Shown: in pieces, positions 62,129 to 64,000 of the stretch
Layout: each line of letters opens with the position of its first letter
Numbering within the stretch: the stretch's first letter is position 1
Source: Ruminiclostridium hungatei
Lineage (GTDB): Bacteria > Bacillota > Clostridia > Acetivibrionales > DSM-1351
Assembly (NCBI RefSeq): GCF_002051585.1
Contig: NZ_MZGX01000003.1
Location: 1 to 64,000, forward strand
Reading direction: 5' to 3'
DNA length: 64,000 nucleotides
Translations under genes and position numbers: made by a program
The notes under the pieces: generated by a model
Seen by the model: the letters and a program-made list of their open reading frames with translations, nothing else
Told to the model about the DNA's origin: nothing
Databases searched by the model: none

Positions 62129-63019
62129 TTAAACTCCTTCAAGATTAAAATCCGGTATATATTGAGTGTCTGCAGATTGCCGCTCCTGTACATAGCCTTC
62201 TTCAAGTCCAAGCTTGTAAAGCTGTTCCACTACTCTTTGATATTCCTTTCTGGTAATTGGTCTGTTGATTTCAGGATACTTCTCCGCATCATAAAAGGGT
62301 GTGTATTGACTCATTAATGAAACATACACACTTTTGGGAAGACTTTCACTTATCCAATTAAGTACGCTTATACTCTCCTTCGTATGCCCCGGAAGAATCA
62401 GGTGCCTTATAACCAGGCCTTTGTGTATAATTCCAGAGTCATCAAGCACAGGGCTTCCGACCTGCCGGTACATCTCAAGAACAGCCTTTTGACTTACGTG
62501 AGGATAGTCTTTTGCTTTTGAATATTTCAATGAGGTTTCACAGGTTGAATATTTCATGTCAGGCAAATATATATCTATCAAGCCTTCTATAGCCTTTAAT
62601 GCTTCAATGCTCTCATAGCCGTTGGAGTTATATACAACAGGAACTGTCAGCTTGCCTTCAGCCTTTAATGCACGCAGTACCCGCGCTATCGCATGCACAT
62701 AGTGGGACGGATTCACCAGGTTTATATTATGTGCTCCTTTATGAACAAGTTCTTCCACTATTTCCTCAAGCCTTCCTTCGGTTATCTCCCTGCCGAAATT
62801 CTTCTGGCTGATACTGAAATTTTGGCAATATACACATTTCAAGTTGCAGCCTGAAAAGAAAATAGTGCCAGACCCCCTTGTACCACTTATGCAGGGCTCT
62901 TCCCACATATGCAAAAATGCCCTTGCAACTTTTGGCTGTTCAGTAACGCCACAATATCCTGTTTCAACTTTTCTGTTTTTGTTGCAGTTTCTCGGACAGC
63001 TATTACAAAGGTCAGTCAT
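62129..63019 (-). CDS. Radical SAM protein, PflA/AmrS-like activating enzyme
   Basis: About 296 residues. The motif FFSGCNLKCVYCQNFSISQK (CxxxCxxC) binds the 4Fe-4S cluster and S-adenosylmethionine; an N-terminal CNSCPRNCNKN plus GYCG may hold a second cluster. EGLIDIYLPDMKYS and HLILPGHTKES are typical of this pyruvate-formate-lyase-activase-like group. No glycyl radical enzyme is adjacent. GGAG lies 7 nt before the ATG at 63019. Cytoplasmic. Substrate unknown. Confidence 0.9.
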   Translation of the reverse strand: MTDLCNSCPRNCNKNRKVETGYCGVTEQPKVARAFLHMWEEPCISGTRGSGTIFFSGCNLKCVYCQNFSISQKNFGREITEGRLEEIVEELVHKGAHNINLVNPSHYVHAIARVLRALKAEGKLTVPVVYNSNGYESIEALKAIEGLIDIYLPDMKYSTCETSLKYSKAKDYPHVSQKAVLEMYRQVGSPVLDDSGIIHKGLVIRHLILPGHTKESISVLNWISESLPKSVYVSLMSQYTPFYDAEKYPEINRPITRKEYQRVVEQLYKLGLEEGYVQERQSADTQYIPDFNLEGV

Positions 63020-63193
63020 CTTTAATCTCCATAAGAACAAATTACCAGGCAAAGCAATATCCGCTTAATCTAAGGAGTCTGGAGCTCTCGCCTGTCTCAC
63101 CCTGATATAATGTATTTACATTACCGGTAAATAAAAATATAATAAAACTTGAGTACCCATTAGTCAATAGTAATTTCCGGAGGATTTTACCCG

Positions 63194-64000
63194 ATGCAGC
63201 TTAAGACCGTTGCTTTTGCAGAAAGAAAAAGTGTTTTGCCAAAGAACATTTTTCTTGCAATTATATATATATTAGTTTTGATTTGTTTGGCTATCGGTGC
63301 TGTTTCCTTTATTGCAGCCTGGAAAATTACTCACCCTGCCAAGCTATCAACACCACAAATTTCATCAAATATTGCGCCTGATTACAGAAATGTAAGCTTT
63401 TACTGCAGTGAGTCCAAGGAAAAAATAAACGGCTGGTTTTTTCCCTCTTTAGGTTCTAAGACTACTGTGCTGATGATTCACAGCTACGGAAGGAACAGGC
63501 TGCAGTTTGATGAGGATACCTTCAGGCTGATATCCCGCCTGAACAATGAAAAGTTAAATGTACTTACAATTGATTTGCGCGGTTCGGGCAACTCGGCAGG
63601 TTCCATATCCACTTTCGGGAAAAATGAAACTACCGATGTCTTAACTGCCATAAAATACCTGAAGCAGCAGGAAACGGAGAATATCATACTGATGGGTTTT
63701 TCCACCGGTGCCTCCTCCTGTCTTTCTGCAATTTCAAAGTCCCCCTACCGGGACAGTATACTCGGAGTAATAGCTGACAGCCCTTATGCAAAAGCGGATA
63801 ACTTTATTGACTTTGCAATCGAAGAGGATAACTGGCTTCCGGCATATCCGTTCAAATATCCCATAGACTTTATTGCTAAAAGGCTTGCAAAGGTCAATGA
63901 CGAAATGGATATTATTCCGCAAGTGTCTGCAATAGTTCCTACTCCTCTATTGTTGATTGACGGAGCACAGCCCAGGCCCAGTGCCTCCGACAATACCAAA
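63194..64000 (+). CDS. Membrane-anchored alpha/beta hydrolase (3' partial)
   Basis: 269 codons open to the right edge. An N-terminal helix (FLAIIYILVLICLAIGAVSF) anchors it, probably facing outward. The hydrolase core has TVLMIHSYGRNRLQF (oxyanion region), VLTIDLRGSGNSAGS and the nucleophile elbow MGFSTGASSCLS, followed by ADSPYAKADNF. This resembles the YqkD/BAAT-type cephalosporin C-like alpha/beta hydrolases of Firmicutes. GGAGG lies 10 nt before the ATG. The Asp and His of the triad should lie at or past the edge. Substrate unknown. Confidence 0.85.
   Translation, partial: MQLKTVAFAERKSVLPKNIFLAIIYILVLICLAIGAVSFIAAWKITHPAKLSTPQISSNIAPDYRNVSFYCSESKEKINGWFFPSLGSKTTVLMIHSYGRNRLQFDEDTFRLISRLNNEKLNVLTIDLRGSGNSAGSISTFGKNETTDVLTAIKYLKQQETENIILMGFSTGASSCLSAISKSPYRDSILGVIADSPYAKADNFIDFAIEEDNWLPAYPFKYPIDFIAKRLAKVNDEMDIIPQVSAIVPTPLLLIDGAQPRPSASDNTK

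Overview
The window reads as a chromosomal segment of a low-GC, Gram-positive, anaerobic plant-fibre degrader of the class Clostridia, most like the mesophilic cellulosome-forming Ruminiclostridium (Clostridium cellulolyticum/papyrosolvens) group. The support is AGGAGG-type ribosome binding sites with TTG/GTG starts, a type I dockerin protein, an S-layer-homology protein, an intracellular glucuronoxylan pathway, and a paired malate dehydrogenase and malic enzyme. This assignment is inference from gene content; no rRNA or tRNA gene was seen.

Layout. 1-921: C-terminal end of a Hint-linked polymorphic toxin and its probable immunity gene. 1539-20600: a hemicellulose region. A five-gene minus-strand operon (acetylesterase, fructuronate reductase, mannonate dehydratase, GH67 alpha-glucuronidase, GH3) is followed by an AraC regulator, an LplB/YtcP/lipoprotein importer of the aldouronate type, an AraR-like repressor and a GH2 enzyme. 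Two intergenic regions share a 42-bp element that may co-regulate importer and enzymes. 20776-30948: central metabolism and cofactors (malic enzyme, malate dehydrogenase, CoaX, BirA, cyanophycin synthetase and cyanophycinase) with several unknowns. 31169-42010: cell surface and signalling (EamA transporter, VanY-type peptidase, SLH protein with four Ig-like repeats, a sugar-binding/cadherin-like protein with two tail-collar mini-proteins, an orphan response regulator, a dockerin protein). 42142-45129: leuCDB. 45412-53297: AraC regulator, DEAD-box helicase with a long KKFGD repeat tail, ABC-F protein, radical SAM/SPASM protein, coiled-coil protein, a candidate structured RNA, a TSCPD protein and an OhrR-like regulator. 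53328-61758: a Tad/Flp-type pilus locus headed by a Ser/Thr kinase fused to a ParA/MinD-like domain. 62129-64000: a PflA-like radical SAM protein and a truncated alpha/beta hydrolase.

How the parts fit. Imported methylglucurono-xylooligosaccharides would lose glucuronate through GH67, acetyl groups through the esterase and xylose through GH3; UxuB and UxuA would then turn fructuronate into 2-keto-3-deoxygluconate. Glucuronate isomerase, KDG kinase and aldolase, and the transporter ATPase are not in the window. The most unusual items are the kinase-led Tad locus with two tiny pilin-like genes missed by length cut-offs, the three-gene tail-collar/sugar-binding cluster without signal peptides, a nearly identical 50-bp interspersed repeat at two distant sites (with a third partial copy), and a multi-helix candidate RNA before the TSCPD gene. 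Starts below were moved to the best ribosome binding site where the longest reading frame looked wrong.
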